Of a stretch of DNA of 64,000 nucleotides, positions 25,233-33,563 are shown piece after piece (position 1 is the stretch's first letter; the number at the start of each line of letters is the position of its first letter). The DNA is from Prochlorococcus sp. AG-402-K16 (GTDB taxonomy: Bacteria > Cyanobacteriota > Cyanobacteriia > PCC-6307 > Cyanobiaceae), in NCBI GenBank assembly GCA_003216795.1, contig QCIH01000003.1, forward strand, positions 96,112 through 160,111, given 5' to 3'. The notes beneath the pieces are model-generated. The model made no database searches, was not told the DNA's origin, and saw nothing but the letters and a program-made list of their open reading frames with translations. The translations under genes were made by a program, and so were the position numbers.

Positions 25233-25391
25233 ATGAGACTCACCACTCCATTCACTGCCCTTAGAAATGCAACTTCAGACATATGGAAAATGCATGATTT
25301 TAATTATCAACTACCAAAAAATCAAAGACAAGATTATTGGGAAAAAGAATGCATGGACCACCCAACAAATTCTCATTGCAAAGTATACTAA
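25233..25391 (+). CDS. 52-residue protein with a CP12-like C-terminal Cys loop
   Basis: ATG at 25233 has a perfect AGGAGG at 25223-25228, unusual in this genome. The product starts MRLTTPFTALRNATSDIWK and ends WEKECMDHPTNSHCKVY. The spacing C-x3-P-x4-C-x-V-Y is the same as in the C-terminal loop of CP12, the redox switch that ties GAPDH to phosphoribulokinase. The N-terminal Cys pair and helix region of CP12 are missing, as are the final acidic residues. It might bind GAPDH or an unrelated partner. A hairpin follows. Confidence 0.7.
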   Translation: MRLTTPFTALRNATSDIWKMHDFNYQLPKNQRQDYWEKECMDHPTNSHCKVY

Positions 25392-25418
25392 AGGTAATAT
25401 AAATTCAAGCCATTAAAA

Positions 25419-25441
25419 AGACTCTTTTGAGGGTCTCTTCT
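25419..25441 (+). terminator. hairpin after the CP12-like gene
   Basis: AGACTC (25419-25424) pairs with GAG..GTCT after TTTT, with a two-base bulge, followed by a C/T-rich run. A weak but plausible terminator. Confidence 0.5.
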
Positions 25442-25484
25442 TCTAAGTAAGTAGATATTCTTTTAGTATAAAACTAATGAAAAT

Positions 25485-26087
25485 ATGGCTATTAATAATT
25501 CAATATCTAAATATGATTGGCAGTATCTTGTAACAGGAATTTTTTTAATTTCAATTTTTATTTTTACAGATTTAATTGGGGTTCTTGATAAAGAGTATTT
25601 TTACTTTGTACCAAGATTTATTAGTGATCAACCCTATAGGATTTTCACATCAATCCTAATCCATGCAGATTTAAATCACTTATTAAGTAATCTTGGTGGG
25701 ATAATTATTGCAAGATATTTTTTGATGAGACTTGGAATCGAAAGCAGATTTTTTTATCTGAAATTTATTTTAATTTGTTCTCTTTTAAATTTTTTAATTA
25801 TCTGGTTTTACGAAAAGATCTTATGGTATTTTAATATCTTTCCGAATTATGCCGCTTTAGGATTTAGCGGAATAATTTATGCTTTATTTGGATTTTTACT
25901 ATTAACTTCTTTTTATGGAAAGAAATATTTTTTAGGTAAAGAAATTGGTTTTAAGTCCAATTATGAAGTGCAAAAAATGTTAAAGACAATATGTCTTATA
26001 GGTTTGATATTCTCTTTTTTGCCAAGTGTTAGTTTATTAGGGCATTTAAGTGGATTTATTGCAGGGTGTTTTTTATTCTTGATTTAA
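25485..26087 (+). CDS. rhomboid-family intramembrane serine protease
   Basis: 200 residues with about six membrane helices. The rhomboid signatures are all present: ILIHADLNHLLSNLGG (residues 57-72) in helix 2, nucleophile Ser in YAALGFSGIIYALFGF (G-F-S-G), and the partner His in SLLGHLSGFIAG near the end. It should cut membrane proteins within the bilayer. Substrate unknown. It lies in the tRNA-Ser island behind the CP12-like gene. Confidence 0.85.
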   Translation: MAINNSISKYDWQYLVTGIFLISIFIFTDLIGVLDKEYFYFVPRFISDQPYRIFTSILIHADLNHLLSNLGGIIIARYFLMRLGIESRFFYLKFILICSLLNFLIIWFYEKILWYFNIFPNYAALGFSGIIYALFGFLLLTSFYGKKYFLGKEIGFKSNYEVQKMLKTICLIGLIFSFLPSVSLLGHLSGFIAGCFLFLI

Positions 26088-26152
26088 ATAAGATAATTCT
26101 TTATTAATCAAATTAATATAGATATTTACCCAAATATCCAACTTTTTTTGAA

Positions 26153-26275
26153 TTATTTAATTTTAAACTGATCAATTTTGATATCGAAAGTAACTACTAT
26201 TCCAATACTTATAAGCATTAGTCCAATCGCAATTTGGGGTGAAGGCAATACCATATAAGACTTATTTACAGCCAC
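26153..26275 (-). CDS. possible 40-residue single-span membrane protein
   Basis: Reads from GTG at 26275 to TAA at 26153: MAVNKSYMVLPSPQIAIGLM, then a hydrophobic helix (LISIGIVVTF) and a charged tail. The composition is like small membrane proteins of picocyanobacteria. The frame is open a little upstream (LSNWERFDR), so it could also be the tail of a broken gene. No known family. Confidence 0.35.
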   Translation of the reverse strand: MAVNKSYMVLPSPQIAIGLMLISIGIVVTFDIKIDQFKIK

Positions 26276-26346
26276 TCTATCGAATCTTTCCCAGTTACTA
26301 AGAAAGATTGAGTAATATTAATCCTGAAAAAGTATCTCCTTAAAAA

Positions 26347-26658
26347 ATGGCAAAATTAGAAAATGATCTAGATATTTATTACGCAGTTGGAAATACAAAT
26401 ACTCAAAGACAAGAAAACTGACTTGCAGCAATTATGAAAAAACGTAATTTTGCAGGATGGCAGTTGATTTCAACAAGTACCTCAATATTAGATGCTAAAA
26501 AAACAGTTTTCAAATTTATCCATTCTGGGAAGACAATTATTAATTTAAACTTTAAATATTTGATATTTTTTGCCATTAGGTTAAAAGGATCAAATACTCC
26601 TCATACACTAATTTCTGAAAGCGAAACATCTTTATATCTAAGTAAGGGAGTTTTTTAA
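26347..26658 (+). pseudogene. small gene interrupted by a TGA codon
   Basis: ATG at 26347 opens a frame (MAKLENDLDIYYAVGNTNTQ) that hits TGA at 26419-26421 and then continues in the same frame through LAAIMKKRNFAGWQLISTST to 26658. A single TGG-to-TGA change would explain it, restoring QRQENWLAAIMKKR. The GWQLIST pattern recalls DUF4177-like small proteins. The last third (FKYLIFFAIRLKG) looks unrelated and may be a fusion or decay. Confidence 0.5.
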
Positions 26659-26761
26659 TGATAAATTTAGTGCAATAGAAAACTGACACATATGACAGTT
26701 AAGTAATATTCCATTCACCCCTTCCACGGAAAATAACTTAAGAGCATATTCTATAACTGTG

Positions 26762-26851
26762 TGAAGGAGTGGTTTTACTAAACTAGTGGAAACAAGGGAA
26801 CACTTGATCCGGTAAAACTTAGAGATGACCTCTAGAAATAGGGGTCATTTT
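26762..26851 (+). ncRNA. Yfr2-family-like small RNA
   Basis: A compact RNA gene candidate. TATAAC at 26752 could be its -10 box. GTTTTAC (26773-26779) pairs with GTAAAAC (26812-26818), and inside this lies AGTGGAAACAAGGGAACACT, matching the GGAAACA loop I remember for the cyanobacterial Yfr2-5 RNAs. It ends in a strong hairpin ATGACCTCTA-GAAA-TAGGGGTCAT (26825-26848) with a T run. No ORF fits the segment. Confidence 0.6.
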
Positions 26852-26869
26852 TAATTCAAAATCAATAAT

Positions 26870-26931
26870 TTTACTGACTTTCCGATATCGTTAAAAGTGT
26901 CCCCTTTAAATGTCAAAAATGTGTTGATTGA
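26870..26931 (+). repeat. degenerate third copy of the island repeat
   Basis: Aligns with 24832-24890: TTTTACTGACTTTCCGATAT here against TTTTATTGACCTTCCTATAT there, then GTT..AA.TG, CCC and CAAAAATGTG. The GTGG run has decayed to GTGTTGATTG. It lies just before the deacetylase gene and may mark an old element end. Confidence 0.55.
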
Positions 26932-27015
26932 ATTTTGAGATTGTTGGAAGGATCGGTTCTAATACTATTGTTAGTTGGGTTGCTTTAATACATAATTTTA
27001 ATCTTATGAAAATAA

Positions 27016-27726
27016 TTAAAAGAAGCATTTATTTATCATAAAAGCTTCAGCAAAATAATATCCACTTTCTGAACCCCTCACTTTTGCAAGAGCTTTTAAA
27101 ACTTCAGGAGACCTAGGATGTGGATCAGGTCTAGACTCACCTTTATAAGCAAGGATTGATTTAACTTTTGAATCTAAATCTTCTGGGGAAATCTCAATAA
27201 ATAGATTTGGTTCCCAACTTGTAGGTTTTAAATAGCCTGTACTTGAAGGTACTTCGCCGCAAAAAATATCAATATGAGATGATATATTTGGTCTGCATGC
27301 AACCACACTAGCTTGATGACAATATTGATGATCAATATTTGTGCAATATCGATGATGAGTAAAAATGATATCTGGCTTAACTTTTGCAATTATTTTTTCA
27401 AGCCATTGAATTAGATCTAATAAACAATGTTTATCGATTGCGTTATCAGAAAACTCACCAAAAAATATGTTTTGTTTTTCTATTCCTAATAAAGACAATG
27501 CGTTTTGTGTATCAATTCTTAGGTCCTCCAACATCTGCAACCTTTTCTCATCGCTTATGTGATTTCTCGAATTTATACCAGTATTAGGAATTGCGACATA
27601 TATTTCACAATTTAAGGAGTTAAGTTTTTTGAAAGTTCCTCCAGCTGCTAGAGTTTCGTCATCAGGATGAGCAAAGAATGAAAGAATTGTTTTATCTTTA
27701 AAGTAACTATTGAATTTTTTTTTCAT
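27016..27726 (-). CDS. PIG-L/LmbE-type deacetylase
   Basis: 236 residues. The zinc site is SFFAHPDDETLAAGGTFKKL (His-Pro-Asp-Asp, residues about 17-24), with the second half in FTHHRYCTNIDHQ. This is the family of N-acetylglucosamine-type deacetylases. It probably removes an acetyl group from a sugar in a surface glycan or precursor. It overlaps the upstream formyltransferase gene by four bases, so the two are translated together and probably act on the same amino sugar. Confidence 0.88.
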   Translation of the reverse strand: MKKKFNSYFKDKTILSFFAHPDDETLAAGGTFKKLNSLNCEIYVAIPNTGINSRNHISDEKRLQMLEDLRIDTQNALSLLGIEKQNIFFGEFSDNAIDKHCLLDLIQWLEKIIAKVKPDIIFTHHRYCTNIDHQYCHQASVVACRPNISSHIDIFCGEVPSSTGYLKPTSWEPNLFIEISPEDLDSKVKSILAYKGESRPDPHPRSPEVLKALAKVRGSESGYYFAEAFMINKCFF

Positions 27727-28418
27727 TTCTTTGATATCAATTGTTTAATAACAACATTAGCCTCGATTCTATCAGCTCTAAAAGCAGGCCTAGTAAATTC
27801 GAATGTAAATTTCTCATAATTAATTTTTGCCGATGGATAACCTTCTGCATCAAGCATCCTAATGAAATCAAATAATTCTTTTAAATTGCTAATTTCTTTA
27901 GGAATTAAACTTTGACTAGGTTTTCTCCTTTTAAAAAAAGTAGTTTCCCCTTCTTGACTAATTGGGTGTAAATTACCCTTAATAATTGTTTCTATCATTT
28001 CAAAAACTATTTTTGCTGAACGAATATAAATTTCTTCGGCCAACCCATCAAGAGATAATGTTTTTTTTAAATAAATCGGGCCTGAATCAATCTCTTTAGT
28101 CATTTTTAATGCGGAAATCTTTGTTTTATCAAAACCCCTTTCTATAAGATTTTGTATAGGGCTGCCACCCCTCCCAAAAGGAAGATCGGTCTCGTGAAAA
28201 CATATACATTCATAATTGTTGATAATTTCTTCTGATACTATTTCGCTCCAATGTGGAAAGAAAATATATTTCGGATTTATTTTATTTAAATATTCAATAG
28301 TTAAATCTGAGGCTTGATTTAGAAGGAACCAATTACCAGGAATTCTATTCTTGATTTTTTCAAATTCAGATATGTGCCATTTTTTTATGGAAGCAACTAT
28401 GTAAGAAATATTTTCCAA
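27723..28418 (-). CDS. formyltransferase-like protein, probably sugar N-formyltransferase
   Basis: 231 residues related to methionyl-tRNA formyltransferase. The core CFHETDLPFGRGGSPIQNLI and EIDSGPIYLKKTL hold the catalytic His and Asp, but the Asn of the usual N-x-H triad is Cys here. Related 'CFH.TDLP' proteins occur in surface-polysaccharide loci and transfer formyl groups to amino sugars. Paired with the PIG-L deacetylase: one exposes an amine, the other could formylate it. Confidence 0.75.
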   Translation of the reverse strand: MENISYIVASIKKWHISEFEKIKNRIPGNWFLLNQASDLTIEYLNKINPKYIFFPHWSEIVSEEIINNYECICFHETDLPFGRGGSPIQNLIERGFDKTKISALKMTKEIDSGPIYLKKTLSLDGLAEEIYIRSAKIVFEMIETIIKGNLHPISQEGETTFFKRRKPSQSLIPKEISNLKELFDFIRMLDAEGYPSAKINYEKFTFEFTRPAFRADRIEANVVIKQLISKK

Positions 28419-28881
28419 ATTAATTTAATAAATATAAATCAAGCTTATGAAGAAAAAAGCTTTTTTGCATCAATTTATTTTGTTTAAAAATTATTTTGTT
28501 AGTTTTTTACTCATAAATGACTATTATCTTAAAATTTTACTATTGAACCAAGATATTAATTAGTCTTCATATTTTAATAAAAATAAAGGGATTTTAATCA
28601 ACATAAAATGTTTTGAGATTTTTGTTAGTTTAAAAATTATAAATTAATTTATAATTATCATCTTCACATATTAACCTCTAAGGAATTGGCAATTTATAGA
28701 TTCTCCCTTTTTTGATAAAAATGGATGTTGGACAGGAGAAGGATACTAAGTACCAAATTCTTAGAGTGGTACTTTTAAATAAAAAAATGCTATCTTATAT
28801 TTTATATTTTTATTATTGTCCCTCTTAAGTGGGATTATTGAAATCACATTTTATTGACGATATTTGAATTGATTTATTTTT
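28419..28881. other. 463-base AT-rich stretch without a clear gene
   Basis: No ORF with a normal start is convincing. At 28678-28749 the plus strand encodes a start-less 23-residue peptide tail (WQFIDSPFFDKNGCWTGEGY then TAA), which looks like the remnant of a small protein gene. The rest is mostly A/T runs, with the likely promoter of the gene at 28882 in its last 100 bases. Confidence 0.5.
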
Positions 28882-29424
28882 ATGTTTAGAAAAAAAATGA
28901 ATTACAAAGAAGTAATTTTCAAAGTATTTTTTACTTATTTATTGATTTATTTTTTGGCACTTATATTTAAATATACTTATGATATTGAATCTTTGCTTAA
29001 TAATATTCAATACAAATATTTGATAGCTTTGAATATTATTTCTATATTCTTGGGTCTTCCTTTATCAATTATTTTTGACTTTATTTTAATAAAGGTTTTT
29101 GGGTTAGATTATGTTTTATTTTTCTCTCCCGCTTTAACTATCTTAAGTTTATTACAAGTTCTTATTTTGAGAAAAATTAAGTTTAAATTTTCCGAAGGCA
29201 TATTGTTTCTGAAAAACCCAAAGAAGAATTATCTCTATAAATTTTTTGAAAAAGTTACTTTTAGATCTTTTTATATTTTAATAATAAGATCTTTCCCAAT
29301 CTTACCTCATGTTTTAGGAAGTTATATTATCGCCTCTTCAAAAATAAAAAGAAGATTTATTTTATTAAATACCTTTTTGGGCTCAATTTTTTATTATTTC
29401 CTTTTGTTTCTAATAATTCAGTAA
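28882..29424 (+). CDS. VTT/DedA-like membrane protein
   Basis: 180 residues with five or six hydrophobic helices. LGLPLSIIFDFILIKVFG in the middle and RSFPILPHVLGSYIIASSKI near the end recall the re-entrant segments of the TVP38/TMEM64/DedA (VTT) family. These proteins take part in lipid scrambling or transport. N-terminus is Lys-rich. Stands alone at the right flank of the island. The family call is tentative. Confidence 0.55.
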   Translation: MFRKKMNYKEVIFKVFFTYLLIYFLALIFKYTYDIESLLNNIQYKYLIALNIISIFLGLPLSIIFDFILIKVFGLDYVLFFSPALTILSLLQVLILRKIKFKFSEGILFLKNPKKNYLYKFFEKVTFRSFYILIIRSFPILPHVLGSYIIASSKIKRRFILLNTFLGSIFYYFLLFLIIQ

Positions 29425-29663
29425 CGCAACAAATAACTTATATCATCTAGAGTCTTTCTGCAAATTTCTTCAGTTTAAGCTTTAGTGGATATAAAACTTT
29501 AATTAAAATAATTATTTTGTAAATCTAATTTCTTATTAAGTAATTCTTACATTTTAAGGATTATTAAATTTAATACTAGAATTTCAGAATTAAAGAAAAT
29601 TAGCAAAAATATGCAGAATAAATTATGTAGATTTTAAAGAAATTTATATAAAAGCCATAAATT

Positions 29664-29915
29664 CTAGTTTCCCCAGAAGGGGTCTGTAACTAAATCAACC
29701 TTTAATATACCTTGCTTATTACTTTTGATGTTACTTATGCAAGCCCTAACCGTCTCGCCATTAACATCTATTTCACAAGCCCCACAACTTCCGGTCAAAC
29801 AGCCTGTCGGGATCTCTAAACCTGCTTTTTTAGCACATAAGAACCAATCATCTCCTTCTGAAGCAAATGTCTCTATCTTGTTGGGCCATTTTATTTTTAT
29901 TTTTGTTTCTTTCAA
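29664..29915 (-). CDS. plant-type [2Fe-2S] ferredoxin
   Basis: 83 residues. Cluster ligands: C39-x4-C44-x2-C47 in TGCLTGSCGACEI and a fourth Cys in GETVRACISN, the normal C-x4-C-x2-C...C spacing. Soluble electron carrier; the partner enzyme is unknown. It is not necessarily the main photosynthetic ferredoxin. Its start overlaps the end of cobQ by four bases, so the two are co-translated. Confidence 0.9.
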   Translation of the reverse strand: MKETKIKIKWPNKIETFASEGDDWFLCAKKAGLEIPTGCLTGSCGACEIDVNGETVRACISNIKSNKQGILKVDLVTDPFWGN

Positions 29916-31441
29916 TTTAAAAATGATGTGAGATTTAAATGTTTATCGAATTCATTCGCAAGATTGTCAATAATGGCTTCTCTCTTTTTTTTATAAGATA
30001 TTGATTTTTTATTAATTATTGGTAAATTTTTGCTCTTCCTTATTAAATTAATATATTGGTCTCTCCAATTATCATTCTCAAAGATGCCATGTATGTATGT
30101 TCCTGCAATAGTTCCACCTTTATTATTTTCTTTATACCAACCTAGATTTAAATCTTTGAAAATAGGGTTTATCTTTAAGGAGCTTTGCATCTCTTCCAAT
30201 ACAGTTTGACCATTATGAATTTCAAAACCAATAATTTCTGATTGGCATGGCCATATAGATTCAGAGTTAATTTGACGTGTTATTTTTTTTTTAAAAAAAG
30301 TTGTTTTTAATGGAAGTAATCCAATCCCTTTAATTTTTTGTTCAGAATAATTTTTGGAACCTTCTTTAAAATAAGGATCTTCAAGTGTCGTTCCTAACAT
30401 TTGCAACCCTCCGCATATTCCTATAATATTCCCTTTGTTTTTTGAATATTCCCTTATATCTTGAGATAAGCCAGAATCTTCAAGAAATATTTGATCTTTA
30501 ATAGTTTGTTTGCTTCCAGGAATAATAATGAAGTCATACTTACTGAGGTTTTGTGATTTTTTAATCCATTCAATAAAAATTGTTTCTTCATTTTCTAATG
30601 GATCCAAATCAGAGAAATTACTTATTGATGGTAATTTTATTATCCCAACTTTGATCTCAGGATTTGTGAAAAGTGATTTTTTTTCTAATAGATCTAAAGA
30701 ATCCTCTGGAGGGAATGAATCATTTAACCATGGAATAATACCAATAACAGGGATTTGAGTTTTATTCTCTATCCATTTTTTGCCATTTTTAAATAATGAA
30801 AGGTCTCCTCTGAATCTATTTATAATAATTCCCTTAATAAGTTTCTTTTCCTCAGGCTTCATTAATTCAAGAGTACCAATTATTTGTGCAAATACACCTC
30901 CCCTTTCAATATCAGTAACTAATATGCAATTTGCATTTAAATATTTTGCAATTCTTAAATTAGTCAGATCTCTATGAATTAAATTCATTTCGACTGGACT
31001 GCCAGCCCCCTCGATAATTAAACGGCAATGCGGATTCCGTTCGTAAATAGAATTTAAACTTTTTTTAATTACTTCCCAGCCTGGAATAAACCATTCTTTA
31101 TAGTAATTTTGTGCGGTTGTGGTCCCTATGCTTTTGCCGATGTGAATCACCTCGCTTATTGAGTTTCCTTGTGGTTTTAATAAAATGGGATTCATCTCTG
31201 CAGAGGGATTAATTCCACAAGCAAAGGCTTGAAGTGCTTGTGAATATGCCATCTCTCCACCTTCCCAATCAACCCAAGCGTTGTTACTCATATTTTGTCC
31301 TTTAAAAGGTATTGGTTCTTCTCCTAATTTTTTAAGAATCCTGCAAATAGCAGTTACAGTTAATGATTTCCCTGCTCCACTAGAAGTGCCTAGAACCATT
31401 ATTGGTTTTCTTATTTCATGTAATTTTGCTTCTAACTCCAT
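29912..31441 (-). CDS. cobQ: cobyric acid synthase
   Basis: Amidates four carboxyl groups of the corrin ring in (pseudo)cobalamin synthesis. 509 residues. The N-terminal dethiobiotin-synthetase-like domain has a P-loop GTSSGAGKSLTVTAI (residue 18 on). The C-terminal class I glutamine amidotransferase has GNIIGICGGLQMLG with the nucleophile Cys, and TYIHGIFEND with the catalytic His. Length is normal. Followed directly by the ferredoxin gene. Confidence 0.95.
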   Translation of the reverse strand: MELEAKLHEIRKPIMVLGTSSGAGKSLTVTAICRILKKLGEEPIPFKGQNMSNNAWVDWEGGEMAYSQALQAFACGINPSAEMNPILLKPQGNSISEVIHIGKSIGTTTAQNYYKEWFIPGWEVIKKSLNSIYERNPHCRLIIEGAGSPVEMNLIHRDLTNLRIAKYLNANCILVTDIERGGVFAQIIGTLELMKPEEKKLIKGIIINRFRGDLSLFKNGKKWIENKTQIPVIGIIPWLNDSFPPEDSLDLLEKKSLFTNPEIKVGIIKLPSISNFSDLDPLENEETIFIEWIKKSQNLSKYDFIIIPGSKQTIKDQIFLEDSGLSQDIREYSKNKGNIIGICGGLQMLGTTLEDPYFKEGSKNYSEQKIKGIGLLPLKTTFFKKKITRQINSESIWPCQSEIIGFEIHNGQTVLEEMQSSLKINPIFKDLNLGWYKENNKGGTIAGTYIHGIFENDNWRDQYINLIRKSKNLPIINKKSISYKKKREAIIDNLANEFDKHLNLTSFLN

Positions 31442-31507
31442 TAGTAATTTATATTAATTTTAAAATTTATTAATTATTAAATTGAATTATAATTTGGTAA
31501 AAAATTT

Positions 31508-32119
31508 GTGTTAATTCTAGCCTCTGCTTCTCAATCTAGAAAGAAATTACTAGAAAATTGTCAAATCGAATTTATCCAAATATCAAGTGACTTTGATGAA
31601 GCTACTATTCAAGAGAAGAATATATTTAATTTGGCTTTGGAATTATCTTTTCAGAAAGCTAATAGTTTATCTGAAAATATTAAAAACATATCATTTCCCG
31701 AAGAATTTAATTATGGTCCTTTGGAAATACTTGGGTGCGATTCAATTTTTGAATTTAAGGGAGAAGCTTATGGAAAACCATCTAATAAAGAGGAGGCATT
31801 TATTAGATGGAAAAAAATGTCTGGAGAATTTGGATTTTTACATACTGGTCATACTCTAATAATTGGGAATTTTGATTCAACTACCAAAATTTTTAAAATC
31901 ACTGAAATAATAAAAAAAACAGTAAGTTCAAAAGTTTATTTTTCTAATTTGGAAGATTGGGAAATCAAGAGTTATGTAGATACAAATGAACCTTTATATT
32001 GCGCCGGAGGATTTGCCTTAGAAGGTATAGGCGGTAAATATATAGAAAAAATAGAGGGTTGCTTCAGTAATGTAATGGGATTAAGTTTGCCATGGCTTAG
32101 AGAAAAATTGTATAGATAA
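31508..32119 (+). CDS. maf: Maf-like nucleoside triphosphate pyrophosphatase
   Basis: 203 residues from a GTG start. [15 protein letters not shown] is the family's opening motif, followed by SDFDEATI and [16 protein letters not shown]. These proteins hydrolyse non-canonical or modified nucleoside triphosphates. It is divergent from cobQ and convergent with psbC, with a shared hairpin between the stops. Confidence 0.9.
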   Translation: MLILASASQSRKKLLENCQIEFIQISSDFDEATIQEKNIFNLALELSFQKANSLSENIKNISFPEEFNYGPLEILGCDSIFEFKGEAYGKPSNKEEAFIRWKKMSGEFGFLHTGHTLIIGNFDSTTKIFKITEIIKKTVSSKVYFSNLEDWEIKSYVDTNEPLYCAGGFALEGIGGKYIEKIEGCFSNVMGLSLPWLREKLYR

Positions 32120-32134
32120 TTAAATTGAGCAAAA

Positions 32135-32162
32135 AAAAACCCTATCCGGAGATAGGGCTTTT
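32135..32162. terminator. bidirectional terminator between maf and psbC
   Basis: CCCTATC (32140-32146) and GATAGGG (32151-32157) around CGGA, with an A run before and T's after. It can end maf on the plus strand and psbC on the minus strand. Confidence 0.8.
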
Positions 32163-32180
32163 ATTAAGTTGAGATAGAAA

Positions 32181-33563
32181 TTAATCTAAATCAGGCATTT
32201 CTAGAGCTGGTTCACTCTTTCTGTCGATTCCTTTTTCGAAACCAGCAGCGGCTGCTCTAGCACGTCCAGCATGCCAAAGATGACCAATGAATGTAAACCA
32301 TCCTAGGAAGAATTGAGCTGCAGCTAACCATTGTCTTAAGTTAACGAAGTTAACAGCATTAGGCTCTGTAATGATTCCACCAACAGAGTTGATAGAAGCG
32401 TTTGGAGCATGAGTCATATATTCAGCAGCTCTTCTTACCTGCCAAGGCTGAATATCATTTTGGATTTTCTCAAGGCTCAATCCATTAGGTCCTCTTAGAG
32501 GCTCTAACCATGGACCTCTGAAATCCCAAAATCTCATTGTTTCACCACCAAATATAATTTCACCAGTAGGAGATCTCATGAGATACTTACCTAGACCTGT
32601 TGGTCCCATTGTTGAACCTACGTTAGCTCCAATTCTTTGATCTCTCACTAGGAAAGTAAAGCTTTGGGCCTGTGAAGCTTCAGCATTTGTTGGGCCATAA
32701 AATTCTGAAGGGTAAGCAGTGTTGTTAAACCAGATGAACGTTGAAGCAATAAAACTTGCTACACAAATTCCACCAAGAGCATAACTTAATAGTCCTTCAC
32801 CATTCCAGATGAAAGCTCTTCTTGCCCATCCAAAAGGTTTGGTAAAGATATGGAATATTCCTCCAATAATTGCAGTAATACCCACGTAAACATGTCCACC
32901 AACAATATCTTCAATGGAATTAACACCGATTATTGAACCGGCTCCACCCCATGGAGATCTGAATAGATAACCAAGAATAACTCTTGGATCTAATGTTGGA
33001 TTTACAAGTCTGACTTCACCACCACCTGGTGCCCATGTGTCATATGCACCGCCAATAAAACACCAGTTTACTGACCATGCTAGTGCACCTACACCAAGAA
33101 CAATCAAATGATATCCGAGGATATTTGTCATTTGATTTTTGTCTCTCCAATCGGTTGAGAAAAATGGAAAATCTTCTTCAAGTTTTTCTGGACCTGCCAA
33201 TGAATGGTAAATACCACCAAAACCAAGTACAGCAGAAGCTATCAAGTGAACCACGCCTGCTTGGAAGAAAGGCATGATATCAGTAACTTCACCACCTGGG
33301 CCTATTCCATAGCCAAACATTGCAACGTGTGGCATACAGATTAAACCTTGCTCCCACATTGGTTTATCAAAAGTAAAATGATTAACCTCAAAGAGCATCA
33401 TTGCTCCCGCCCAAAAGACTATTAGTCCAGAGTGAGCAATGTGAGCTCCTAATAAACGTCCAGATAAATTGATTAATCTAGCATTACCTACATACCAGGC
33501 ATAACCAGTTTCCTCAATACTTTGGTTTGGAGCTCTTAATAAATTATTAAAGGGCGTTTCCAC
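32181..33563 (-). CDS. psbC: photosystem II CP43 core antenna protein
   Basis: Binds chlorophyll next to the PSII reaction centre and supplies a ligand to the Mn4CaO5 cluster. 460 residues from a GTG at 33563 ([15 protein letters not shown]). I chose this start over an ATG at 33590 because GAGGAGG lies at 33573-33579 and because CP43 of other cyanobacteria starts here. Six helices with paired His ligands ([39 protein letters not shown]). The big lumenal loop has the conserved [14 protein letters not shown]. It overlaps psbD by 17 bases. Confidence 0.97.
   Translation of the reverse strand: METPFNNLLRAPNQSIEETGYAWYVGNARLINLSGRLLGAHIAHSGLIVFWAGAMMLFEVNHFTFDKPMWEQGLICMPHVAMFGYGIGPGGEVTDIMPFFQAGVVHLIASAVLGFGGIYHSLAGPEKLEEDFPFFSTDWRDKNQMTNILGYHLIVLGVGALAWSVNWCFIGGAYDTWAPGGGEVRLVNPTLDPRVILGYLFRSPWGGAGSIIGVNSIEDIVGGHVYVGITAIIGGIFHIFTKPFGWARRAFIWNGEGLLSYALGGICVASFIASTFIWFNNTAYPSEFYGPTNAEASQAQSFTFLVRDQRIGANVGSTMGPTGLGKYLMRSPTGEIIFGGETMRFWDFRGPWLEPLRGPNGLSLEKIQNDIQPWQVRRAAEYMTHAPNASINSVGGIITEPNAVNFVNLRQWLAAAQFFLGWFTFIGHLWHAGRARAAAAGFEKGIDRKSEPALEMPDLD

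Noticed and set aside
26712..26728. TTCACCCCTTCC as a further copy of the tRNA 3' end
   Set aside because: Only the first seven bases and a few others agree with the copy at 24973; too weak to call an attachment site.
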